A stretch of 64,000 nucleotides of DNA, from contig JAVHZZ010000004.1 in NCBI GenBank assembly GCA_036250195.1, forward strand, positions 254,882,728 through 254,946,727. The letters are read 5' to 3'. This document shows positions 47,648 to 57,172 of the stretch, in pieces. Source of the stretch: Mixophyes australis (taxonomy: Eukaryota; Chordata; Amphibia; Anura; Limnodynastidae). The position numbers and the translations under genes are program-made. The notes under the pieces are model-generated. The model did not search any database. It was given only the letters and a program-made list of their open reading frames with translations, and had not been told where the DNA came from. Each line of letters starts with the position of its first letter. Position 1 is the stretch's first letter.

Positions 47648-48842
47648 CCAGAGGGTAAAAGTATCAAGCTGCGATTTTGCATTTCCAGCAATTTTCTCGG
47701 GTGAGTTTAAACTCGCCAATGTATTAAACGGCAATTTTATGCAAAATCGCCATAGAAGTGTTTTTTTTAAAACCTCCATTCTCCAAATCGCTACAAATCG
47801 CAGTCTCAACATTTTTCCACTCCAGCTATACAAATTGCTAACTGTATGAATCTGCGATTTTGCACACTCGCCCGAGTTTGAATTGAATCGCCAGAGATAA
47901 CACGCTGCTTTCTATAGATGACATTGCCAAAAACATCACTGTTATACTGCTGGGCAATGTTAATATAACAGGAGGCACAATGGGCGTTTCAATAAAGCAT
48001 GATTTATGATTTAGAGGGGCAAAAATGTTTATAAATTAGCTTACGGTTAGCAAATTATTTTACTAATAAATTAGTTGTGCATATTTCTGTAACGTTTTTT
48101 AATCAGTCTACAGTATGTGCTCCATCATTATTATTATTATATTTTAGTTATAAAGCACCAACATATTACATATTAATGTACATTGAGGGGATCATAACAC
48201 AAAAATATTAATTGCAATGAAGTGGAACCAAAGGTAAAGATGGGCCTGGCCAAATTTTTACAATTAAAAAAGAGTTGTGGGGAAGACCTGCAGGTGAGTA
48301 AAGTGCCTGTGGCTATTCTTAGCCACCTGCATTATGATCTTCTGACAAAAACAGGCATTGGTGGCTGGCATTTCTGTGCAACATCTGTATGTATCTATAT
48401 TTGGCCCACTAAATTATTCATAAAATATTTTGTCCCCGTGAGAAAATTAATAATCATTTTTGCCACTTTACAACAAAAAATATGCTTTATTTAAATTGCC
48501 ATTGTGCCTCCTGTCATATTAACATTGACCAGATAAATAAATTGTGATGATGATGATGATAGATCAAACATCATGCTTTTATTTCTGTTCAATCTTCGGC
48601 GAGTTTCAGTTTCTGTTGAAACTCAGGCAAGTTTGAGTTTAATCTCCGGAAAGTTTGACTACAACATGGGAGAGATAGGTGTTTTAAAATCAACACAAAT
48701 CGCCAGAGATTGGATTTTGGAAAGTCAAAATTGCAGGTTAATGCATATAGCGTATTTGGACTTAAAATCACCGGTTATCTCTCGAGTTTTGCGACAATTT
48801 TAAATCACTGAAAAAAATCGCAGCTTGATACATTTACACAGA
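47648..48842. mobile_element. Long inverted-repeat (foldback-like) element
   Basis: Both ends carry GTATCAAGCTGCGATTTT in inverted orientation (left near 47659, right near 48826). A second inverted pair, CAGGAGGCACAATGG, occurs at about 47970 and 48505. The loop contains an L2-like tail (48125-48180). Arms are rich in CTCGCC/GGCGAG motifs. No transposase; no target duplication resolved. Confidence 0.6.
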
Positions 48843-48874
48843 GGAACCAATAATGACTAATCATGAGTGACAAC

Positions 48875-49270
48875 TATTGGCATTCTGCGATGGATGATAC
48901 CATAGGTGTGCAGCAGGAGGTCTCATAGATAAAGAATCACCTCAGGAGTTACCTTATATTCAGACAGAACGAGTCTTGAGATGTATATCTTCTTTATATA
49001 GTACTAAGTACCAGGATCAGTATAACAACAGCTTTCAGTAATAGCTTCTTAACATAACATATCAGTAATATGAGCTGCTCAGATCACCTCCTTTTCCCGG
49101 AGATTTTCTTCTAGAACACAGAGAGTTGAGACAGGAAATATACAAAGAAGTACATGCATATACAGCAGACAAACAATACACCTCTGTATGAATACAGCGC
49201 CATCTGCTGACCCTCCATGGTAACTACATGCATATAAACAAACCCATAGTCTGTTGTACATATTTCAACA
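48875..49270 (-). repeat. Copia 3' LTR
   Basis: 396 bp; minus strand TGTTGAAATATG to ATGCCAATA. The RNase H frame ends a few bases inside it. Confidence 0.95.
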
Positions 49271-49846
49271 CCCCTTCTCAACAGACTGGGTTTCTTCAGT
49301 TAGACCCATCTTTGACGTAAGTCTCCAATGTCTCTCTCTGACAAGAGGCTTAGTCAGGATATCAGCTGTCATATCTTCTGTTGGGCAATAGTTCAACTCT
49401 ATAAGACCTTGTTCCTGTAGATCCCTCAGGAAGTGATGCTTGACATCAATGTGCTTGGTTCTTGGGTTCACTCTTTCTGTTTGTGCTAATGCAAGGCATC
49501 CTTGATTATCCTCATATATCTTGATAGGTTCTTCTTGAGGCATTCCTAGGTCTGATAGTAGTTGCATTAACCATACCACTTCTTGACTGGCATGAGCTGC
49601 CGCGATATATTCAGCCTCTATAGAAGATAGTGCCACGGAAGACTGCTTCTTGCTTGTCCAGCTGATTAATCCTTCTCCGATAGAGAATAGATATCCACTT
49701 GTGGATTTTCTGTCACTTGTGTCTCCTGCCCAATCTGCGTCAACATATCCTGTTAACTTGTGACTTGTGCTTGCTGAGAGCTTAAGCTTCTTGTTAATCG
49801 TTCCCTTTAAGTAACAAATTACCCTCTTAACTGCATTCCAATCCAT
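49265..49846 (-). pseudogene. Copia RNase H segment
   Basis: The 193-codon open segment holds the copia RNase H signatures YVDADWAGD (about 34-42), STSGYLF, SSIEAEYIAA, EDNQGCLALA and RTKHIDVKHHF. It would degrade the RNA template during reverse transcription. It is intact in itself but separated from RT by a frame change between 49846 and 49951. Its stop lies just inside the 3' LTR. Confidence 0.92.
49271..49281 (-). other. Copia polypurine tract
   Basis: Minus strand TTGAGAAGGGG immediately before the 3' LTR. Confidence 0.8.
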
Positions 49847-49950
49847 CTTGGTTGGTTTAGAAAGTTTTCTGCTTAAAATCCCGACTGCTGTTGAGATATC
49901 TGGTCTAGTGACGGTTGAATATATAGCAATTTTCCTATGGCCTTTCTGTA

Positions 49951-50690
49951 TTAATGGTTATCCTGTAACAGGTTGCTCTGATCATTTGGTTCCTTTACAT
50001 AACTTGTCTCCATAGGAGTGCTTGCTGTCTTTGCTTCCTGTATACCAAATTCCTCAATGGTTTCCTGAATCTTGTATTTCTGACTTAGTGTGAATGTTCC
50101 ATCATCTTCTCTTGAGATTTGCATTCCCAAGTAATGTGTTATGTGGCCGAGGTCTTTTGTTTCAAACTGACGGTTTAGTTCTTGTAGCAATTCAATTTCG
50201 TCCCCTTCTTGTTCGAAACAAACTAGCAAATCGTCCACATAGATCAATACATAGAACCATCTTTCCTCTGCCAACTTTGTATAGAGACATGGGTCTGCTT
50301 TACTTCTGACGAATCCCTTCTCTGTCAGAACTCCATTTATCTTTGCAGTCCATGCTCTTGCTGCTTGTTTAAGACCATATATACTCTTGTTAAGCTTACA
50401 TACATGATCTGGGTTTTGAGAATTCACAAAGCCTGGTGGTTGTTCCATGTATATATCTTCCTTTAGTTCACCATGTAGGAAAGCCGTCTTTACATCGAAA
50501 TGTTTCACTTGCATACCTTTTATGGCTGCTGTTAGGAGTAAGGTTCTAATGGTAGTGTGCTTCACAACTGGAGCAAACGTTTCATCATAATCTTCTCCAA
50601 ATTTCTGTGAATATCCTTTAACGACCAGTCTTGCCTTGTATCTTTCTATTTTTCCTTCACAATCATACTTGACCTAAAAGTCCATTTACA
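49951..50690 (-). pseudogene. Copia reverse transcriptase
   Basis: The 49951-50565 segment includes FDVKTAFLHGEL (first catalytic Asp, D24 of the segment), SIYGLKQAARAW, YVDDLLV (Y109-D112, the catalytic pair) and the LGMQISRE block. The RT begins further upstream in another frame (to about 50690), so a frameshift lies near 50570-50690. A second frame change follows near 49951. All catalytic residues are present. Confidence 0.92.
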
Positions 50691-51186
50691 TCCTACGGCC
50701 TTTTTGTCTACTGGTAGTCTGGTCAATGTCCATGTCTGGTTGTCTTCCATTGATTCCATTTCTTCCTTTTGCGGCTCTTAACCATTTCTGTGCTTCTCTT
50801 TCTGAAAAATTGGCAATTTCTTCCCATGATGTAGGTTCTTGTATGTTAATAGCTTTTGCTTTGTAAGATAAACGTGCAGGTGGTTTTCCCTTATTTTCTC
50901 TTGAAGTGCGTCTCACCCCCTCGGATGTATTCTCCCGAGTGTCGCTGGTATCTGTCTTGTGTTGTACTTCAACTTCTTGAGTGATCTCTACTTCATCTGT
51001 TTCTTTGGATTCTGTACTTTCTTCTTCAGTAGAGTCTACTGGAATTATGACATCATTTCGTGTTTCTTCTATGAATGTCACACTGTTGCTTATAATTACT
51101 TTTCCAGTTTTTGGATTTAAGATTCTGTAGCCTTTTGAATGTTCACTGTAGCCAACCAGAACGTCCTCTACTGCTCGGTTCTGCAA
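50686..51186 (-). pseudogene. Copia integrase-RT linker
   Basis: Contains the C-terminal integrase block (VLVGYSEHSKGYRILNPKTG), typical of copia integrases. An acidic, serine/threonine-rich linker (EEESTESKETDEVEITQEVE) follows, leading into the RT N terminus. The frame is lost at about 50686. Confidence 0.85.
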
Positions 51187-51189
51187 CTT

Positions 51190-51882
51190 GCTTCGTTTTT
51201 CAGCAGGAATGTAGGCGAAGGTCCTGCATCCAAAAACTCTAATGTGCTTTAAGCTGGGTTTCTTACCACGCCACAGCTCGTATGGTGTTTTCCTTACTGC
51301 CTTGGAAAGTAGTCTATTTTGAAGTTAGGTGACTGTCGCTGCTGCTTCACCCCAATATTTGTCAGGTAGTCCTGAATCTGTAAGCATGCACCTTATCATT
51401 TCTGTTAGTGATCTGTTTTTCCTCTCAGATACACCATTTTGCTCTGGTGTATATGGTACTGTCTTCTGATGCTCAATACCGAGTCCTCTTAAGTACTGTT
51501 CTTTTTTCTAGCCTGTGAACTCGCCTCCATTGTCACTGCGAAGAGTTAGCATATTCCTCTTGAACCTGTTTCCGGTCATGGTCACATAGTCTTGCAGCTT
51601 TTCTAAGACTTCATCTTTACTTTGTATTAGATAAGTGACTGTGAACCTGGAATAGTCGTCAATGAATGTCAGCATATACCTTTTGTCTCCTACGGTTCGC
51701 GTTTTCATAGGTCCACATACATCACTATGTACCAGGTCTAGTGGTCTGGAAGCTCTGTTTTCACTTTTCTTAGGAATTGTCATCCTTGTTGCTTTTGCTT
51801 TTATGCAGCATTGACATTTCATCATTTCCGAACAGTTTGACAATCCCTGGCTAGGTCTCTCCTCTGCATTTCCTTTATGCAA
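51190..51882 (-). pseudogene. Copia integrase core
   Basis: 51508-51882 includes the second half of the zinc domain (CQCCIKAKA), LVHSDVCGPM with the first catalytic Asp, and LRSDNGGEF with the second. A stop at about 51508 interrupts it. Beyond the stop the same element continues with TPEQNGVSERKNRS, carrying the catalytic Glu. Another stop is visible near 51324. Non-functional as read. Confidence 0.9.
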
Positions 51883-53144
51883 TCTGGGTGTCTATGTCCT
51901 AATCTTCTATGCCACTTGTGAATACAGTCAGCGTGTTTCTGTGCGCTCAGCTTTGCCTGCTGTTCTGCGATATCCAGACAGTATAAATGTTCTCTTATTC
52001 TGGCTGTAGCTAGCGTTTCTCTTCCATTTTGGATAAAACACTTATTATTCTGAAACTTTACAGTAAGTCCTTTTTCTACTAGATTCTTTACTGTCAGCAG
52101 TGCTCCTTCAAGCTTGGGAACATATAGCACATCTGTTACGGGTATCTCTGCATAGCTGCCATTACCCTTGGAGCATAGGAATTGACCATTCCCTTTCCCT
52201 TCTGCAATGATATTTGTTCCATCTGCCAGGTAGATTGTTTCTTTATGGTTCAAATCAAGTTCAGTAAAGAAGTCCTTGTTGTTTGTCATATGACTAGTCG
52301 CTCCTGAGTCTACATACCACTTTTCCGACAATTGGGTTACTGTCGCTTTAAATGTTCCATTCCAATTGTGTGCTCCTGTATCTGTAAGTGTGGCTTTGGC
52401 TCTTTGTTTGTGTAATCTTTCTGGTGGTTTGTGCTGCTCTGTCTTCCATATCGTGCAATCTTTTTTCAGGTGACCCACTTTCTTGCATCTGAAACATGCT
52501 CTTGTTTCCCTGGTGTGTGGCTTAGTGTCCACCATTTTAAGTGCTTTCTCTATGTCACTCTCAGTATTGCACTCTGCAAGCTCCTTTCTGCGTTGATACT
52601 CCTCTATAAGCCTGTTCTTCACAAAGTCTAGTGTGATTTCTGCTTCCGGTCTCATTTCTAGTGCATTTATTAGTGCACTGTATGTATCTGGTAAGCTGCA
52701 CAGGAGGATAGCTACTATGTGGTTGCTTTTGATTTCTTCTCCCATTGACCTGAGCTTTATGGTTATCTCTAGTAGTGCACTGATGTGTTCTTGCATTGTC
52801 TTGCCTTTGTTAAATCTCATTTGGTATAGTGTTCTTAATAGGAATAGTTTGCTGTTCAAACTTGATCCTTCATGCACCCTCTGTAATGCAATCCACATGT
52901 CTTTAGCTGTACTCTCTTGTCTTATGTGTATAAGCTGATCATCTTCCACCAGTAAACTTATGGTGGCTCTTGCCTGTTTGTCCTTCTTAATCCACTGCTG
53001 ATCCTCTCCTTCAGGTCTGTCTGCACTTATGACTTTCCATAAATCATCTCTGGTTAATAGCATTTCTACTTTAAACTTCCATGTCTGATAGTTCTCATTA
53101 GAAAGCTTGCTAGCAGCTAGTCTGAGATCTGTGTAATTGACCAT
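51822..53144 (-). pseudogene. Copia Gag-protease
   Basis: 440 codons from the ATG at 53144. The Gag domain (about 1-205) has the copia NYQTWKFKVE and LLCSLPDTY segments. The zinc knuckle is C217-C220-H225-C230 (CFRCKKVGHLKKDC). The protease active site is D279-S-G (WYVDSGATSHMT). The pre-integrase zinc block starts HKWHRRLGHRHPDCI. The frame changes near codon 430, within the overlap with the integrase segment. Gag would form the particle and protease would process it. This part is intact through the protease. Confidence 0.93.
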
Positions 53145-53346
53145 AACCCTTTCTTGTATGAATCTCTCTATTCTTTTGTGGTATTAAACTTGTTTTACTC
53201 AGTTTTCTCTCCAAGGTTCTCCTGGGTGTTTCTTGTGTACGTTACACAGTCTGCTGTCTGTGCCTGCTGGGACTTGCAGTGCAGCTCGTGATCTGGATGC
53301 TGCTTAGGATGCACTCCTGATAACTTTATCTTGTATAGACTCCAGT

Positions 53347-53360
53347 CTGGGCCCATAACC
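53347..53360 (-). other. Copia primer site: half initiator tRNA-Met
   Basis: Minus strand GGTTATGGGCCCAG directly abuts the 5' LTR. It is complementary to the anticodon stem-loop of initiator tRNA-Met, as in Drosophila copia, which is primed by a 5' half of that tRNA. Confidence 0.85.
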
Positions 53361-53756
53361 TATTGGCATTCTGCGATGGATGATACCATAGGTGTGCAGC
53401 AGGAGGTCTCATAGATAAAGAATCACCTCAGGAGTTACCTTATATTCAGACAGAACGAGTCTTGAGATGTATATCTTCTTTATATAGTACTAAGTACCAG
53501 GATCAGTATAACAACAGCTTTCAGTAATAGCTTCTTAACATAACATATCAGTAACATGAGCTGCTCAGCTCACCTCCTTTTCCCGGAGAGTTTCTTCTAG
53601 AACACAGAGAGTTGAGACAGGAAATATACAAACAAGTACATGCATATACAGCAGACAAACAATACACCTCTGTATGAATACAGCGCCATCTGCTGACCCT
53701 CCATGGTAACTACATGCATATAAACAAACCCATAGTCTGTTGTACATATTTCAACA
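53361..53756 (-). repeat. Copia 5' LTR
   Basis: 396 bp, about four differences from the 3' LTR, followed by ACAAC. Confidence 0.95.
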
Positions 53757-53761
53757 ACAAC

Positions 53762-54522
53762 AAATCACAATTCACCTCTGTGGATGTTCCTTAGCTACCT
53801 TATAATACATAGCAGCAGCCACTTCAGTCAATAAGATTGTTTAACACAGTGGAGGCCGTAGACAGCACAGTGATCATTTACAGAACCAGTGTTTGTGTCC
53901 ATCCTCACCACCCAACACGAATCCTCCACCCATTCCAATAAAAGTAATACAATTGCCTCATTAGATGTTATGCTCTACAAATTAATTTAAGCACTGCAAA
54001 TTAATTTAAAGCATCACCAAAGTAAAGCACAGTGTTACAGGTTAATAAGTATACGTTAACCTGAGTTCCAAATTAATTAAAAATGTTCCAATTATTACCT
54101 CTACCAAATAAACGTAAAATTGAAAAAATTAATTGAAAGCCCTAATTCGAATTTACCTTTTTTTTTGCAAAAGTTTAGATTTGTGGAGATCATGTTGTTT
54201 GCCCGTTTTTTGGTTTTGTTTTTTATTAAAAAGATTTGTACTCCAGAATATTGTATTATACCATTGGGCTATCACTCTCAGGGTGCATTGCTGGATCTTC
54301 TTTCTTTACCCTAATCAGCTATCTATCTGCAAAGTGCATTATTGTGTGATGGCAAAAGACAGAAGTGATATCAGACTTCCACTGGGGGTGTGGAAAGTGG
54401 GATGGGTCCCCCAAAACATTTGTGAGGTATGCCCTTATCAGTTCCAGGGCTCAAGGAGTAGATGTGTAGGTTGGGCTGGCTATTTGGCCACCTAAGGCTA
54501 GAGGGGTTATTTTTTTATCACA
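53762..54522. other. Unassigned sequence
   Basis: No recognised gene or repeat. Confidence 0.5.
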
Positions 54523-54530
54523 CTTATACT

Positions 54531-54930
54531 CAGGGCCGGATTAAGCCAATGTGTACTAAGAAGCCCCCAGTAATTTGTCACGGCCCCCCTCAGCCCCAGT
54601 ATATCACCTCCACTCCTCCCATACATAGAAACTTACCTGGCAGCCCCCAGAGTGCCTATGCGGCACCTTTTCTTTCTTCTTGCCCTACTGTCAGTGAGGG
54701 CGAGGTTGTCAGTGAGACTACGTCATAGTCTTGTGAGACTATGTCATAGTCTCATAAGACCTCTTCACTAAGCAGCACGCTATGCACAGCGCCCGTACTG
54801 ACTGCGCCTGCCTAGTTTGAATGAATGGGACCCGATCACCAGCATTAAGTTAAAATCTTTGTTAGACCTCCCCGCTGCCCGATCCCCTGGGCTATAGCCC
54901 AGAAAAGACCAATATGTTAATCCGGCTCTG
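54531..54930. mobile_element. hAT-type MITE, CAGGGCCGGATTAA family
   Basis: 400 bp with inverted ends CAGGGCCGGATTAAGCC and CAGAGCCGGATTAACA. A perfect 8-bp duplication CTTATACT flanks it (54523-54530 and 54931-54938). The ends are related to those of hAT copies A and B. An internal GTCATAGTCT palindromic tract lies near 54720-54755. Confidence 0.92.
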
Positions 54931-54938
54931 CTTATACT

Positions 54939-55912
54939 CTGCTAAGAGATTTGTCTGAAGTTTTAGAACACATATTTCTATAAGTACAAATGATAGTACT
55001 CAATTGAAGCTTGCAAAACTCTAAGTCAACCATTACCATAACCATTATTGTCACTAACAAACACTATTATTATTACTGAATTCTATTCTATTACTGTTAT
55101 TCAACAGGATGTATAGACTCCATCTCACAGTGTAATTGCAATTAAATCATGTTCTTTTTTCTACTTCTTCTTATTGAAAGGAAAAAGGTTCTTGTCTGGA
55201 CAAGAAAAGTCACACTGGTCACATAATTGCCTCCGTTGTGAGACTGTCGGCTCGGAAATGGACCCAAAGGTGAGATAGGTCACAGCTATTATTTCAGTCA
55301 TACTGAGATAAAGGAGCCAACATCCTCACATTCATTATACATTGGCAGAAAAGGCTTTACCTAGAGTAATCCATTAGAAAGAATCATAATCTCTGCATAA
55401 TTCTAAGACTAATGAGTTTTAATGAAGGAATTCAATTCCAGCTGATTCTTGAGCTAATTTGCTTTAAATATTTAATGACTGTAGATTCTGTGTGTTTACA
55501 TCTGTCAGTTCTATAACCAGAGAGTCAGTTAGCGGTGTTGGTGGGGATATATGTGCAAATGCACAAATTTTCCATGACCAGATTATATAGAAACAAACAT
55601 GACATTGAAGTTCCATAAGTTAAACTAAGTTTAAGGCTGTGACCGTTATTTGTTCCACTGGACATCTATAACTGGAAAAACATTTCTACCAATAATACAT
55701 ATTGCTAATGAACCTGCAGTAAGAAAAATACACTTAGTATCTAGAGATGAGCAGTACACATTCTGAGAAATTCGACAGTTCCGAGATTCATTACTCTGTT
55801 TTGCGTGTCAATTTCAGATCTCAAAAAGAGGCACAACGTCATCTCAGGAAAGATATTCATGCAAAACTATATAGACCTCCCTTGTTTTCTCATGTGCCAT
55901 CTTAGAACAGAC
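54939..55912. other. Unassigned sequence
   Basis: No gene. 55340-55520 is a low-repeat block rich in TAAT motifs. CTAGAGATGAGCAG at 55740 resembles the terminus of the hAT element starting at 55913. Confidence 0.45.
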
Positions 55913-56051
55913 TAGGGATGAGCGCACTCGGATTTATGAAATCCGAGCCCACCTGAACGTTGCCGATCCGAGTCGGATCCGAGACAGATCCGGGTATTGG
56001 CGCCAAATTCAAATCTGAAACTGAGGCTCTGACTCATAATCCCGTTGTCGG

Positions 56052-56101
56052 ATCTCGCGATACTCGGATCCTATAAATTCCCCGCTAGTCGCCGCCATCT
56101 T
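56052..56101 (+). promoter_or_regulatory. Putative hAT promoter (TATA, TCTCGCGA, YY1-like)
   Basis: TCTCGCGA (about 56053-56060), TATAAAT (56072-56078) and GCCGCCATCTT (56091-56101, a YY1-type site about 20 bp after TATA) are clustered upstream of the leader repeats and the transposase gene. This spacing would place YY1 at or near the start site. Inference from motifs only. Confidence 0.5.
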
Positions 56102-56164
56102 CACTCGGGCATTGATCAGGGTAGAGGGAGGGTGTGTTAGGTGGTCCTCTGTCCTGGTAGATCT

Positions 56165-56228
56165 CGTGCTGTGCTGTTTAGTTCTGTGCTGTGCTGTGCT
56201 GTGCTGTGCTGTGCTGTGCTGTGCTGTG
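56165..56228 (+). repeat. (GCTGT)n short tandem repeat
   Basis: About ten units of TGCTG/GTGCT pentamer text (56171-56227). Confidence 0.9.
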
Positions 56229-57172
56229 TTCTGCAGTATCAGTCCAGTGGTGCTGTGTGCTGTGCTCTGTCCTTCTGAGGTCAGTGGTGCTGCTGGGTCC
56301 AGTGCTGTGTCCTGTTCAGTCCAGTGGTGCTGTGTCCTGTGCTCTGTGCTTCTAAGGGCATAGTTATTTCCCCAATATTCCCCTGTGTTTAAAAAAATAA
56401 AAAAAAGTTATTTAAAAAAATACCAAAAACTAATTTAATTTTTTTTAATTACCACAAAATTTGCACAACCAATCCTGCAGTATAAGCCCATTGGTACTGC
56501 AATATTACCAAGTTCACACATTCAGCAGTAAAAGTCCAGTGGTACTGCAATATTACAAAGTTTACACATTCTGCAGTATCAGTCCAGTGGTGCTGTGTCC
56601 TGTGCTCTGTCCTGCTGAGTTCCGTAGTGCTGCTGGGTCCTGTGCCTTGTCCTGTTCAGTCCAGTGGTGCTGTGTCCTGTGCTCTGTGCTTCTAAGGGCA
56701 TAGTTATTTCCCCATTATTCCCAAGTTTTTAAAAAATAAAAAAAAAGTAAAAAAAAAATTACAATTAAAAATTAAAAAAAAAATATATATAATTATAACC
56801 AAATTTGCAAAACCAATCCAGCAGTATAAGTCCATTGGTACTGCAATATTACAAAGTTCACACATTCTGCAGTATCAGTCCAGTGGTGCTGTGTCCTGTG
56901 CTCTGTCCTGCTGAGTTCCGTAGTGCTGCTGGGTCCTGTGCCGTGTCCTGTTCAGTCCAGTGGTGCTGTGTCCTGTGCTCTGTGCTTCTAAGGGCATAGT
57001 TATTTCCCCATTATTCCCAAGTTTTTAAAAAATAAAAAAAAAGTAAAAAAAAATAAAAAATTTAAAAAAAAAAATATATATAATAATTATAACCAAATTT
57101 GCAAAACCAATCCAGCAGTATAAGTCCATTGGTACTGCAATATTACCAAGTTCACACATTCTGCAGTATCTT
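56228..57172 (+). repeat. Leader tandem repeat, about 294-342 bp unit
   Basis: TTCTGCAGTATCAGTCCAGT recurs at about 56228, 56570 and 56865, and a partial unit starts at about 57159. Each unit has a CCAGTGGTGCTGTGTCCTGT part, an A/T-homopolymer part and a GCAAAACCAATCC part. The first unit has an extra copy of the 48-bp AGTCCAGTGGTACTGCAAT section. Frames of 64-83 codons inside each unit are not genes. Confidence 0.9.

Larger units (their letters stand above)
48875..53756 (-). mobile_element. Ty1/copia retrotransposon, nearly complete
   Basis: A 4882-bp element with 396-bp LTRs (48875-49270 and 53361-53756) differing at about four positions. The 5-bp duplication ACAAC is perfect (48870-48874 and 53757-53761). 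Gene order on the minus strand is Gag, protease, integrase, RT, RNase H, the copia order. A few frameshifts and stops break the polyprotein. Ty1/copia elements are uncommon in vertebrates. The solo LTR at 32763 shows that the family has inserted at least twice here. Confidence 0.96.

Noticed and set aside
56112..56999. Three similar 64-83-codon Cys/Val-rich frames
   Set aside because: Products of the leader tandem repeat; no start context or domain.
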